NCBI GenBank assembly: GCA_007123465.1
Contig: SKLB01000275.1
Coordinates: 1 to 6,523 of the forward strand
Reading direction: 5' to 3'
Length of the DNA stretch: 6,523 nucleotides
Source of the DNA: Spirochaetales bacterium
Lineage (GTDB): Bacteria; Spirochaetota; Spirochaetia; DSM-27196; PWMO01
Positions 1-5,504 of this stretch are shown one piece after another. The position numbers and the translations under genes are program-made. Numbering within the stretch: position 1 is the stretch's first letter; every line of letters starts with the position of its first letter. The notes beneath the pieces are model-generated. The model worked only from the letters and a program-made list of their open reading frames with translations. It was not told the origin of the DNA and searched no databases.

Positions 1-497
1 CTGTCCTGCCGGTCGATATCGAGCGCATCCCACGGGTACTTGATCCAGGCATCGGGCAACTCCTGGCCGGCCCAGTAGTGGCTGACCTCAGCTGGAATCG
101 CACCGCGTTTTTCTTTGCGCTTGTTGTGTAGCACCGCCACCGCCAGCGCCGCTGGATTGTTGCTCAGCAGTTCACGAATACAGTACTCCAGCGTTGTGCG
201 GCTGTCATCCACCTCGTCCACCAGGAGAATGCGGCGGCCATCCAGCTTCTGCTCTACTTCGTCGATCCACTGAATTTTCTTTGGGCTCGGCAACGTGGTG
301 TGATCCTCGAGGTAGAGCGAGATTCCCACGGTGTAGATCGGCAGGTTGAGAAACGTCTTGATGATCCGCGCCGGAATGAACCCGCCGGTGCCTATGGCAA
401 CGATGACCTCCGGGGCATAACCTGACTCATCAACGCGCCGGGCCAACTCGGCAACCGTGTTGTGAATCTCATTGTACGAAAAGGCTATCTGTTCCAT
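1..497 (-). CDS. Hpt1-like (COG2236) purine phosphoribosyltransferase, C-terminus off the window
   Basis: Partial gene, 165 codons visible from an ATG at 497-495; it reads through the window edge with no stop. The protein is a type I phosphoribosyltransferase. The PRPP-binding motif ILLVDEVDDSRTT lies at about residues 90-102 (two acidic residues D97-D98 followed by S-R-T-T), and an earlier loop, AIGTGGFIPAR, at 34-44 binds pyrophosphate in this fold. The tail, LHNKRK (123-128) and then PDAWIKYPWDALDI (148-161), closely resembles the 'PDKWYAYPWES.DI' ending of yeast Hpt1 as I recall it. This points to the COG2236 group rather than bacterial Hpt or Gpt. Such enzymes convert hypoxanthine, guanine or xanthine plus PRPP to the nucleotide in the cytosol. 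Which base is used cannot be read from the sequence. No Shine-Dalgarno precedes the start, and a good promoter ends just before the ATG, so a leaderless message is likely. It is divergent from the secreted-protein gene at 613. Confidence 0.87.
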   Translation of the reverse strand, partial: MEQIAFSYNEIHNTVAELARRVDESGYAPEVIVAIGTGGFIPARIIKTFLNLPIYTVGISLYLEDHTTLPSPKKIQWIDEVEQKLDGRRILLVDEVDDSRTTLEYCIRELLSNNPAALAVAVLHNKRKEKRGAIPAEVSHYWAGQELPDAWIKYPWDALDIDRQD

Positions 498-502
498 GGG
501 CT

Positions 503-531
503 ACCATACGCGGCTCGGCGCGCTTTGTCTA
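503..531 (-). promoter_or_regulatory. Probable sigma-70 promoter of the phosphoribosyltransferase gene
   Basis: Read on the minus strand: TAGACA (531-526, 5 of 6 to TTGACA), a 17-base spacer, then TATGGT (508-503, 4 of 6 to TATAAT). The predicted transcription start, 6-7 bases further on, falls at about 496-498, that is, on the ATG at 497. There is no room for a ribosome binding site, so translation would start on a leaderless mRNA. This is an inference from consensus matching only. Confidence 0.5.
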
Positions 532-571
532 CGCGTCGCGGCAAACCGGAGCACATCGGCAGCACCTGGTG

Positions 572-577
572 TATAAT
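572..577 (+). promoter_or_regulatory. Probable -10 box (TATAAT) of the duplicated-domain secreted protein gene
   Basis: A perfect TATAAT sits 36 bases before the ATG at 613. At 17-base spacing the -35 position reads GAGCAC, which is poor. A start at about 584 would give a roughly 29-base leader carrying the AGGGAG ribosome binding site. The weak -35 suggests either modest expression or an activator. Confidence 0.5.
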
Positions 578-600
578 GAAGACGCTGCGATCCAGACCTG

Positions 601-606
601 AGGGAG
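601..606 (+). promoter_or_regulatory. Strong Shine-Dalgarno, AGGGAG
   Basis: AGGGAG lies 6 bases before the ATG at 613 and fixes that start. It contrasts with the absence of any such site before the phosphoribosyltransferase, aroA and IMPase-family genes. Confidence 0.7.
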
Positions 607-612
607 ACGGAA

Positions 613-1275
613 ATGAAGAAACTGTTGCTGATAGCGCTGCTGGCATCTGCGCTGCTGCCGCCGGCACCCGTGGACGCCTTTTCACCGGAGCACCTGAACC
701 AGGTGACCTTTGTAAACGAAACCGCCTACGACATGCTGTACCTTTTTTTCTCGCCGTCGGACAGCGAGTATTGGGGCGCCGATATTCTGGGCACCACGCG
801 CACACTCGACTCGGGCCAGAAGCTCAGTTTCTACGTACTCTACCCCGACGAGTGCAACGCGTTCGATTTCTTGGCGATCGATGAGGATGGAGACGCATAC
901 ACCGTCTGGGACGTGGAGTTGTGCGACGGCCATTCACACGTGCAGAGTGTTACCCTTTCCGAACTGGCGGGGCCATTCGGGCCGCTCGACTTCGCTACGC
1001 TACAGCTCCACAACCAGCTCGATCACGAAATTCACTATCTGTTTGTTTCCCCCTCAGATTCAGCCAGCTGGGGAGTCGACGTGCTCGACGCGCGCACCGT
1101 GCTGGGCCCCGATCGATACGCTGAAATTCTGGTGTTGCGCAGTGCCGCTGAAGAATACTACGACCTGATGGGAGTAGACCAGGATCTCGACCTCTATCGA
1201 TTCCGCTTTGTTGTTGACGACTCACGCGATTTCAGCTTTGCAATAGAGTCCTCCGATAAGCTCAGCGCCCCATGA
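613..1275 (+). CDS. Secreted protein with two tandem copies of an unrecognised ~90-residue domain
   Basis: 220 residues. A Sec signal peptide is evident: MKK, a hydrophobic stretch to about residue 16, then PAPVDA with likely cleavage after A22. The mature protein is two copies of one domain, about residues 30-117 and 128-214, aligning without gaps at an offset of 99 residues over about 60 positions. Both copies contain YLF.SPSDS..WG.D.L (43-59 and 142-158) and a DxDxDxY motif (D90/D92/D94/Y96 and D189/D191/D193/Y195). Only copy 1 has cysteines (C81 and C104), which could form a disulfide after export. The DNA copies have diverged strongly, so the duplication is old. I do not recognise a named family. 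An extracytoplasmic, perhaps metal-binding or protein-binding role is a guess from the acidic motif. The start is supported by the Shine-Dalgarno and signal peptide. Its stop touches the stop of the convergent gene. Confidence 0.85.
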   Translation: MKKLLLIALLASALLPPAPVDAFSPEHLNQVTFVNETAYDMLYLFFSPSDSEYWGADILGTTRTLDSGQKLSFYVLYPDECNAFDFLAIDEDGDAYTVWDVELCDGHSHVQSVTLSELAGPFGPLDFATLQLHNQLDHEIHYLFVSPSDSASWGVDVLDARTVLGPDRYAEILVLRSAAEEYYDLMGVDQDLDLYRFRFVVDDSRDFSFAIESSDKLSAP

Positions 1276-2478
1276 TCAGCGCGCTGGAGGATCACGAAAC
1301 CCGATCGGGATCCAGCCGCCGGGGTCTGCCTGAGTACTGTCTATCAGACCGAGGTCGACGCTGGCGGTCATCTCGGCGGCCAGGTAGGAACGGCCTTCGA
1401 ACGGGTAGCGCCAGCCTGCTCCGGGGACGTTGACCCCGGCAACCGCGTGCGCATACTCGCTGGAAACCAGCAGGATTGCGTCAAACCCGAGCTGGTGCAG
1501 CAGAATCACGTAGGTCAAGCCGAGCGAGTCACAGTCCCCTGAGCGCGTCGCAAGCGTCGCCGGCGGTGACAACAGTCGCGACAACGATTCGGTCTGGAAA
1601 AACTCGAACCCCTGCAACCACGCCAACAGCTGGTGCGGAAACTGTTGCCGCGGCACCCCGCTGCGTTCAAAGTGTACGGCCAGCTGCTCGGCCAGCGGTT
1701 CGAGACGCGAGTAGTTGTCGCGGTAGATGGCACGATAGTAGCGCTGCCAGGCGGCAGCCCACGGCGGCAGATCCTGCGGGTCGGGCCGGGTATAGGTACC
1801 CTGTCCGTATCCGCTCAGCACGCGCGCCTCGCGCTCGATCAGAACCTCTGCACCCTCGATCTCACCTTCATCGAACGCTAGCCTCAGCTCAGTATCGTCG
1901 ATACTGAGCGTGACCTCCTGCGGCTGCGGCGCGGGGTGCGGATAATAGAACTGGCTGATCGGGCCCGGCAGCCGGCGCGCGCTGCTTGCGGGTGCAAACG
2001 AGTCTATGGCCGAGAGCAGCACGTCGTGGTAGCGCTCGTAGTGCTCGACTGGAGCGTACGCCATAATCACGTAGCTGCGCGTCGCGGCGTGGATCATAAC
2101 GAAGTAGCCCCGCAGATCGTGGCGACCGGCCTGGAACTGGTAGTCGGCGAGTACGCTGTCGTGATTGTTGAAGGTGAACGCGGAATGGTCACCGTGCGTT
2201 TGGAACTGTAGCTGCACGTAGCTATGCAGCTGATCAATCGAGTCAAATCGATTCTCGAAGGCAAAGACCTGAAAGATTGCGCTTCGTTGCGGGTCGGTGA
2301 AGCTCACCTCCTCGGCGGTCTCGGCGTGCAGCACTGACCACCCTATGGGAATGTCGAGGTAGTAGTCGTACGCCGGGTTGCGGAAGCGTTGTGCCTCTAC
2401 CTGTGTCGGGAACAGCAGTAGAACCACAACCAGCGCCATAGTGGGCCACACAAACGTCCGGAATAGGCGTTGATTCAT
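1276..2478 (-). CDS. Secreted protein with PsbP-like N-terminal and transglutaminase-like C-terminal domains
   Basis: 400 residues from the ATG at 2478-2476, chosen because GGGGGAT lies 6 bases before it and because it gives a clean signal peptide (MNQRLFR, hydrophobic core about 10-24, likely cleavage after VEA at 27-29). An in-frame ATG 18 codons earlier would bury the signal. Residues about 36-165 (YDYYLDIPIGWSV..., then an alternating strand pattern) look like the PsbP/Mog1-type fold common in exported proteins. That is a fold guess. Residues about 235-372 look like a transglutaminase/papain-like domain: GDCDSLGL puts a nucleophilic Cys at 316, HAVAGV puts the His at 344, and AAEMT puts Glu 369 where an Asp is usual. 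If active it could hydrolyse or crosslink an amide in the envelope, but the substrate is unknown. A perfect 23-bp palindrome lies within the interdomain linker codons. Confidence 0.85.
   Translation of the reverse strand: MNQRLFRTFVWPTMALVVVLLLFPTQVEAQRFRNPAYDYYLDIPIGWSVLHAETAEEVSFTDPQRSAIFQVFAFENRFDSIDQLHSYVQLQFQTHGDHSAFTFNNHDSVLADYQFQAGRHDLRGYFVMIHAATRSYVIMAYAPVEHYERYHDVLLSAIDSFAPASSARRLPGPISQFYYPHPAPQPQEVTLSIDDTELRLAFDEGEIEGAEVLIEREARVLSGYGQGTYTRPDPQDLPPWAAAWQRYYRAIYRDNYSRLEPLAEQLAVHFERSGVPRQQFPHQLLAWLQGFEFFQTESLSRLLSPPATLATRSGDCDSLGLTYVILLHQLGFDAILLVSSEYAHAVAGVNVPGAGWRYPFEGRSYLAAEMTASVDLGLIDSTQADPGGWIPIGFRDPPAR
1887..1909. repeat. Perfect 23-bp intragenic palindrome (11-base arms, 1-base centre)
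   Basis: GCTCAGTATCG at 1887-1897 is followed by a single T and then its exact reverse complement at 1899-1909. The match stops immediately outside on both sides. On the coding (minus) strand it covers the codons for LSIDDTEL (about residues 191-198) in the linker between the two domains. Arms this long are rare by chance in 6.5 kb. As RNA the extreme loop would have to open to about 3 bases. As duplex DNA it has the form of a dimeric protein binding site. Confidence 0.9.
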
Positions 2479-2601
2479 CGTCGATCCCCCTGTTTCAATT
2501 GTCGGCGCCTCGGCGCTGAACTGAAAACGCACTACCAGTGTATCGCACTGAGACGCCTACCGCTTGCACTGCGCGGCGCAGACCCGCTACACTTCGCCAT
2601 T
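2479..2601. other. Divergent intergenic region between the transglutaminase-like gene and aroA
   Basis: 123 bases holding the promoters of both genes. On the minus side, GGGGGAT (2482-2488) is the ribosome binding site of the secreted protein, and TACACT on the minus strand (2542-2537) is a candidate -10 without a good -35. A tandem 8-base near-repeat (TCGGCGCC, TCGGCGCT, 2502-2517) lies in that gene's leader. An inverted repeat, CAGTG-N5-CACTG (2536-2550), overlaps the minus-strand -10 and could be an operator, though arms of five are short enough to be chance. The aroA promoter is listed separately. Confidence 0.45.
2564..2593 (+). promoter_or_regulatory. Possible aroA promoter giving a near-leaderless mRNA
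   Basis: TTGCAC (2564-2569) and TACACT (2588-2593) are separated by 18 bases. The -35 matches consensus at 3 of 6 and the -10 at 4 of 6. The predicted start is near 2600, two bases before the ATG at 2602. No Shine-Dalgarno is present in the preceding 25 bases. It is weak on its own, but it follows the same arrangement as the phosphoribosyltransferase and IMPase-family genes. Confidence 0.35.
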
Positions 2602-3915
2602 ATGTCGTCTGCCACAATCCGACCCCACGCAATCTCCGGAACGGTTGCGGTGCCGGCTTCAAAATCTCACACCATTCGCGGAATTGTTATTGCGACGCTG
2701 GCGGAGGGTCGTTCGCGCCTTTTCGAACCACTCGATTCCCAGGACGCACGTTCCTGTATTGCGGCGTGCCGTCTGCTGGGGGCTGCGATCGAGGAACTGC
2801 GCGACAGCGACGGACGTCTACGTGAGCTTGTCATCGAGGGGACCGCGGGCAGGATCGAGCCGCCGGAGGACGTGATCAACGTCGGGAATTCCGGTACCAC
2901 CCTCTACATTCTATCCGGCGCGGCCGCGCTGACTCGCGGCTGGACCGTGTTTACCGGTGATCACCAGATCCGCAACCGCCCCATCCGCGCGCTGCTGCAG
3001 GCTCTGACCGATCTCGGTGCCGAGGCATTTACCACGCGTGACAAGGATGCCGCACCGTTCTGCCTGCACGGCCCGATCAGCGGTGGACTTACCTCGATCG
3101 AATGCCCCACCAGTCAGTATCTTTCCAGTCTGCTGATTGCGCTGCCGCTGGCGGCGGGTGACTCCACCATCGAAGTTCCGCTGCTGCACGAGCGCCCCTA
3201 CGTCGATATGACCCTGGCGTGGCTTGCCGGCCAGAACATCGCCGTCAAACGTGACGAGTATCGCCGTTTTCACGTGGCGGGAGCTCAAGGCTACCGCGCA
3301 TTCGAGACGCGCGTAGCAGGCGATTTTTCTTCAGCAACGTTCTTCCTGTGCGCCGCTGCCATCACCGGCTGCCAACTGCAGCTCGAGGGACTGGACATGG
3401 ACGACCCGCAGGGCGACAAAGAGGTGATCACGATCCTGCGCGCGATGGGCTGTACGGTAACGGTGTATGACCGGCTTGTCACCATCAGTGGTCCGGCACG
3501 TTCAGCCAAAGGCAGACCGCACCTGTCCGGCGGTGATTTTGACCTGAACGCCATGCCGGACGCGTTGCCGGCGCTCGCGGCAACCGCCTGCTTTGCGCGT
3601 GAGCCGGTGCGGCTGGTGAACGTACCCCAGGCTCGTCTCAAGGAGACCGACCGAATAACAGTCATGGCCAGCGAGCTCGGCCGAATGGGGGCCCGGATCC
3701 GCGAACTGCCCGACGGACTGGAAATCCTTCCGGCCGGCGCAGTACCGCTACTGCGCGGTGCTGCTGTTGACGGTCATCACGATCATCGGGTGGTAATGGC
3801 GTTGGCGATAGCCGCTCTGGGAGCGGCCGGCGAAACCAGCGTCGCCGGCGCCGAAAGCGCTGCGGTCACCTATCCCGGCTTCTTTGCACAGCTGGAGTCG
3901 CTGCAGCGCGCATGA
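2602..3915 (+). CDS. aroA: 3-phosphoshikimate 1-carboxyvinyltransferase (EPSP synthase)
   Basis: 437 residues, normal for the family. It transfers the enolpyruvyl group of PEP to shikimate-3-phosphate, the sixth step of the cytosolic shikimate pathway to chorismate. Motifs in order: PASKSHTIR at 18-26 (K21, S22, R26 bind shikimate-3-phosphate), GNSGTT at 95-100, NRP with R126 (matching E. coli R124), TSQYLSSLL at 170-178, a PDALPA segment with D320 (matching D313), KETDR at 347-351 (E348, R351) and DHR at 394-396 (R396, matching R386). By my alignment two positions differ from E. coli: Arg100 becomes Tyr102 and Lys411 becomes Val422. The ATG at 2602 places K21 where E. coli has K22. The open frame reaches back to 2470, but that would overlap the divergent gene and adds a non-conserved tail. 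The stop overlaps the start of the HAD gene (ATGA), implying translational coupling. Confidence 0.93.
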   Translation: MSSATIRPHAISGTVAVPASKSHTIRGIVIATLAEGRSRLFEPLDSQDARSCIAACRLLGAAIEELRDSDGRLRELVIEGTAGRIEPPEDVINVGNSGTTLYILSGAAALTRGWTVFTGDHQIRNRPIRALLQALTDLGAEAFTTRDKDAAPFCLHGPISGGLTSIECPTSQYLSSLLIALPLAAGDSTIEVPLLHERPYVDMTLAWLAGQNIAVKRDEYRRFHVAGAQGYRAFETRVAGDFSSATFFLCAAAITGCQLQLEGLDMDDPQGDKEVITILRAMGCTVTVYDRLVTISGPARSAKGRPHLSGGDFDLNAMPDALPALAATACFAREPVRLVNVPQARLKETDRITVMASELGRMGARIRELPDGLEILPAGAVPLLRGAAVDGHHDHRVVMALAIAALGAAGETSVAGAESAAVTYPGFFAQLESLQRA

Positions 3916-4556
3916 TGTTCTTCGACGTTGATCACACGCTGACGCGGCACTCAACCGGTCGACGTTTCGTGGAGCAGGGTCTCCGCATGGGGCATTTCTC
4001 GCTGCGTTTGCTGCTGCACATGCCGATGTTCTACGTACGCTACCGTATGGGTATGATAACCCAGCGCGATCTGCGCCAAGAGGTCGCCGCCATTCGCGGC
4101 CGCACGCGCGCAGAACTGACGCTGATTGCCGACGCGGCAGTAGCATTCAGCATGCAGCATGACCTGTTCCAGGACGCCGTTGCAACTGTTACCCGGTTTC
4201 AGGCGCAGGGAACTGCGACCGTTATCGCTACATCTTCGCTCGATATTCTGGTCAGACCGCTGGCCGAGAGGCTTGGTATGGATGGTGTCATCGCTACCGA
4301 GCTGGAGTTCGAGAACGGCGTAGCTACCGGACGCGCTCTGGGGATACCGTGCGTTGGGGACGAGAAGCTGAGACGAGTCCTGGAGTTTATTCGCCTGCAT
4401 AACGCGGTAGCCGCAGATTGCGGATTCTATACCGACAGCGTCAATGACCTGCCGGTACTCAGCGCCGTGGGCACACCAGTGGCGGTAAACCCCGATCCGC
4501 GACTGCGTCGAATAGCGCTGCGCAACGGCTGGCGGGTGGTGCGTTTTCGTCGCTGA
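3912..4556 (+). CDS. HAD-IB family phosphatase, SerB-like
   Basis: 214 residues. All four HAD motifs are visible. Motif I is FFDVDHTLT (nucleophile D5, acid/base D7, T9). Motif II is VIATSS (T107 most likely). Motif III is K152 in GDEKLRR. Motif IV is FYTDSVNDLPVL, with D175 and D179 for magnesium. The helical stretch at about 14-85 between motifs I and II fits a C1 cap, and the whole matches the HAD-IB subfamily of phosphoserine phosphatase and its relatives. It should be a cytosolic Mg-dependent phosphomonoesterase. The substrate is not readable, and many HAD-IB proteins of this size are not true SerB. The start is ATG at 3912, overlapping the aroA stop by ATGA; a second ATG follows at 3915. 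The nearest Shine-Dalgarno-like GGAG (3894-3897) is too distant to be convincing, so coupling to aroA translation is likely. Confidence 0.88.
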   Translation: MMFFDVDHTLTRHSTGRRFVEQGLRMGHFSLRLLLHMPMFYVRYRMGMITQRDLRQEVAAIRGRTRAELTLIADAAVAFSMQHDLFQDAVATVTRFQAQGTATVIATSSLDILVRPLAERLGMDGVIATELEFENGVATGRALGIPCVGDEKLRRVLEFIRLHNAVAADCGFYTDSVNDLPVLSAVGTPVAVNPDPRLRRIALRNGWRVVRFRR

Positions 4557-4571
4557 GGATGGTGCAGGGCG

Positions 4572-4600
4572 TCGCCAATTCCACATTGGCGTGCTATATT
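4572..4600 (+). promoter_or_regulatory. Probable promoter of the IMPase-family gene, leaderless arrangement
   Basis: TCGCCA (4572-4577, 4 of 6), a 17-base spacer and TATATT (4595-4600, 5 of 6). The predicted start is at about 4607, next to the ATG at 4608, with no ribosome binding site between. The -35 is covered by the left arm of the inverted repeat at 4573-4591, so binding there could block RNA polymerase. Confidence 0.45.
4573..4591. repeat. Perfect inverted repeat CGCCAAT-N5-ATTGGCG
   Basis: Seven-base arms (4573-4579 and 4585-4591) around TCCAC, in the 51-base gap between the HAD and IMPase-family genes. Two readings are possible: an operator across the downstream promoter, or a hairpin at the 3' end of the aroA-HAD transcript. 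The lack of a T-run (TGCTATATT follows) argues against a standard intrinsic terminator, so I prefer the operator, or a hairpin that only protects or pauses. Confidence 0.6.
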
Positions 4601-4607
4601 GCGGGCT

Positions 4608-5480
4608 ATGATTATGCAATCGTGGGACCGTGACGCGGTCGTGCAACTGCTGCTGGATGCCGGACGGACCGCGCTGTCGTTCTTTGGTGACCCTGGGATC
4701 TCTATCAAAGCTGACAAGTCAATTGTCACCGAGGCCGACAAAGCTATCGAACGCGAATTGGCAACACTGTTCGATCACCCGCACAAAGGCGTCTACCTGC
4801 TGGGTGAAGAGACGTTCGAAACGCACCCCGACGACTACTTTGAGCAGGCACTCAAGCACACCACCTGGATTGTCGACCCTATCGACGGCACGTCATCTTT
4901 TGCTTTCGGATTACCGACGTGGGGAGTCTCAATCGGATTCAGCCGTGGTGGTATTATCACAGAAGGTGGAATTCTGCTGCCGGTCTCCGGAGATCTGATG
5001 ATCACCGACGCTGGAACGGTCTACTACACCAAACTCGGCGCCGACCGGAAACAATGGGACCCCGCTGGACTGACCCCGTTCAAGCCGCCGCAGCTGGATC
5101 CCAAACGCATCGGGCTGGTCAGTATATCGCAGGAGGTTGCCAAGCAGGGCTTCTACCACGGTCCGCAATCGGTGCAATCCAACGGTTCGTGCGTCTACTC
5201 GGCGGTCTATCTGATACTCGGATCGTTCATCGGCTACATCGCCAACGTCAAGCTGTGGGATATTGCCGCCGCTATCGCCTTCTTTGACGCGCTCGACTTC
5301 ACGATGAAGTTTGCCGACGGTCGCGTGGTTGGCCCCGAGATCAACGCGCAGAACTACCGGTTGAGCAGCAGCGGCGGCTCACACTGGAAGATGGCCGACC
5401 AGTTCTACATCGCCGACAGTGAACCGTTGTGCGACTACCTGATCTCCAAGACCGTGGTGGCACCGCGAACCAGGAGTTAA
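4608..5480 (+). CDS. Inositol monophosphatase family protein
   Basis: 290 residues from the ATG at 4608. The lithium-sensitive phosphatase core is present: SIVTEADK at 38-45 (D44), GEET at 66-69 (E67), WIVDPIDGTSSF at 87-98 (D90, D93, T95) and LWDIAAA at 216-222 (D218). These match human IMPA1 Glu70, Asp90, Asp93 and Asp220, so all metal ligands are kept. It should be a cytosolic Mg-dependent phosphomonoesterase. Candidates include inositol monophosphate, histidinol phosphate (HisN type) and PAP (CysQ type). The C-terminal half is atypical: the usual 'R..GSAA' is NGSCVYSA (192-199), and the 'AGG' after the WD motif is replaced by FFDALDF (225-231). Substrate specificity should therefore not be transferred by homology. 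A TTG at 4599 lies inside the -10 box and ATG 4614 is two codons later; the 4608 start agrees best with the predicted transcription start. Confidence 0.87.
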   Translation: MIMQSWDRDAVVQLLLDAGRTALSFFGDPGISIKADKSIVTEADKAIERELATLFDHPHKGVYLLGEETFETHPDDYFEQALKHTTWIVDPIDGTSSFAFGLPTWGVSIGFSRGGIITEGGILLPVSGDLMITDAGTVYYTKLGADRKQWDPAGLTPFKPPQLDPKRIGLVSISQEVAKQGFYHGPQSVQSNGSCVYSAVYLILGSFIGYIANVKLWDIAAAIAFFDALDFTMKFADGRVVGPEINAQNYRLSSSGGSHWKMADQFYIADSEPLCDYLISKTVVAPRTRS

Positions 5481-5504
5481 CGGGCCGAACCGCGGTAATT
5501 CTGC
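5481..5504. other. Short convergent gap between the IMPase-family gene and htpG
   Basis: 24 bases between two convergent stop codons. It contains CCGCGG (5490-5495) but no stem followed by a T-run on either strand, so no terminator is visible. Transcripts from both sides probably overlap here. Confidence 0.5.

Noticed and set aside
1476..1907. 143-codon plus-strand frame opposite the transglutaminase-like gene
   Set aside because: Rich in Ala, Arg, Thr and Ser as expected for an antisense shadow in GC-rich DNA; no ribosome site and no motif.
2479..2532. 18-codon extension of the transglutaminase-like protein on the minus strand
   Set aside because: The internal ATG at 2478 has GGGGGAT at the right distance and yields a normal signal peptide; the longer form would bury it.
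2536..2550. CAGTG-N5-CACTG as an operator for the divergent pair
   Set aside because: Five-base arms are short enough to occur by chance several times in this window; kept only as a note in the intergenic entry.
2470..2601. N-terminal extension of aroA (44 extra codons from an ATG at 2470)
   Set aside because: It overlaps the divergent gene's start and both promoters, has no family similarity, and the ATG at 2602 places the KS motif at the usual distance from the N-terminus.
3811..3827. GCCGCTC-TGG-GAGCGGC hairpin near the 3' end of aroA
   Set aside because: Seven GC-rich bases inside a conserved coding stretch with no T-run; readily explained by codon composition.
3951..4646. 231-codon open frame on the minus strand opposite the HAD phosphatase
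   Set aside because: It lies antisense to a gene with all four HAD motifs, has a low-complexity composition typical of shadow frames and no recognisable domain.
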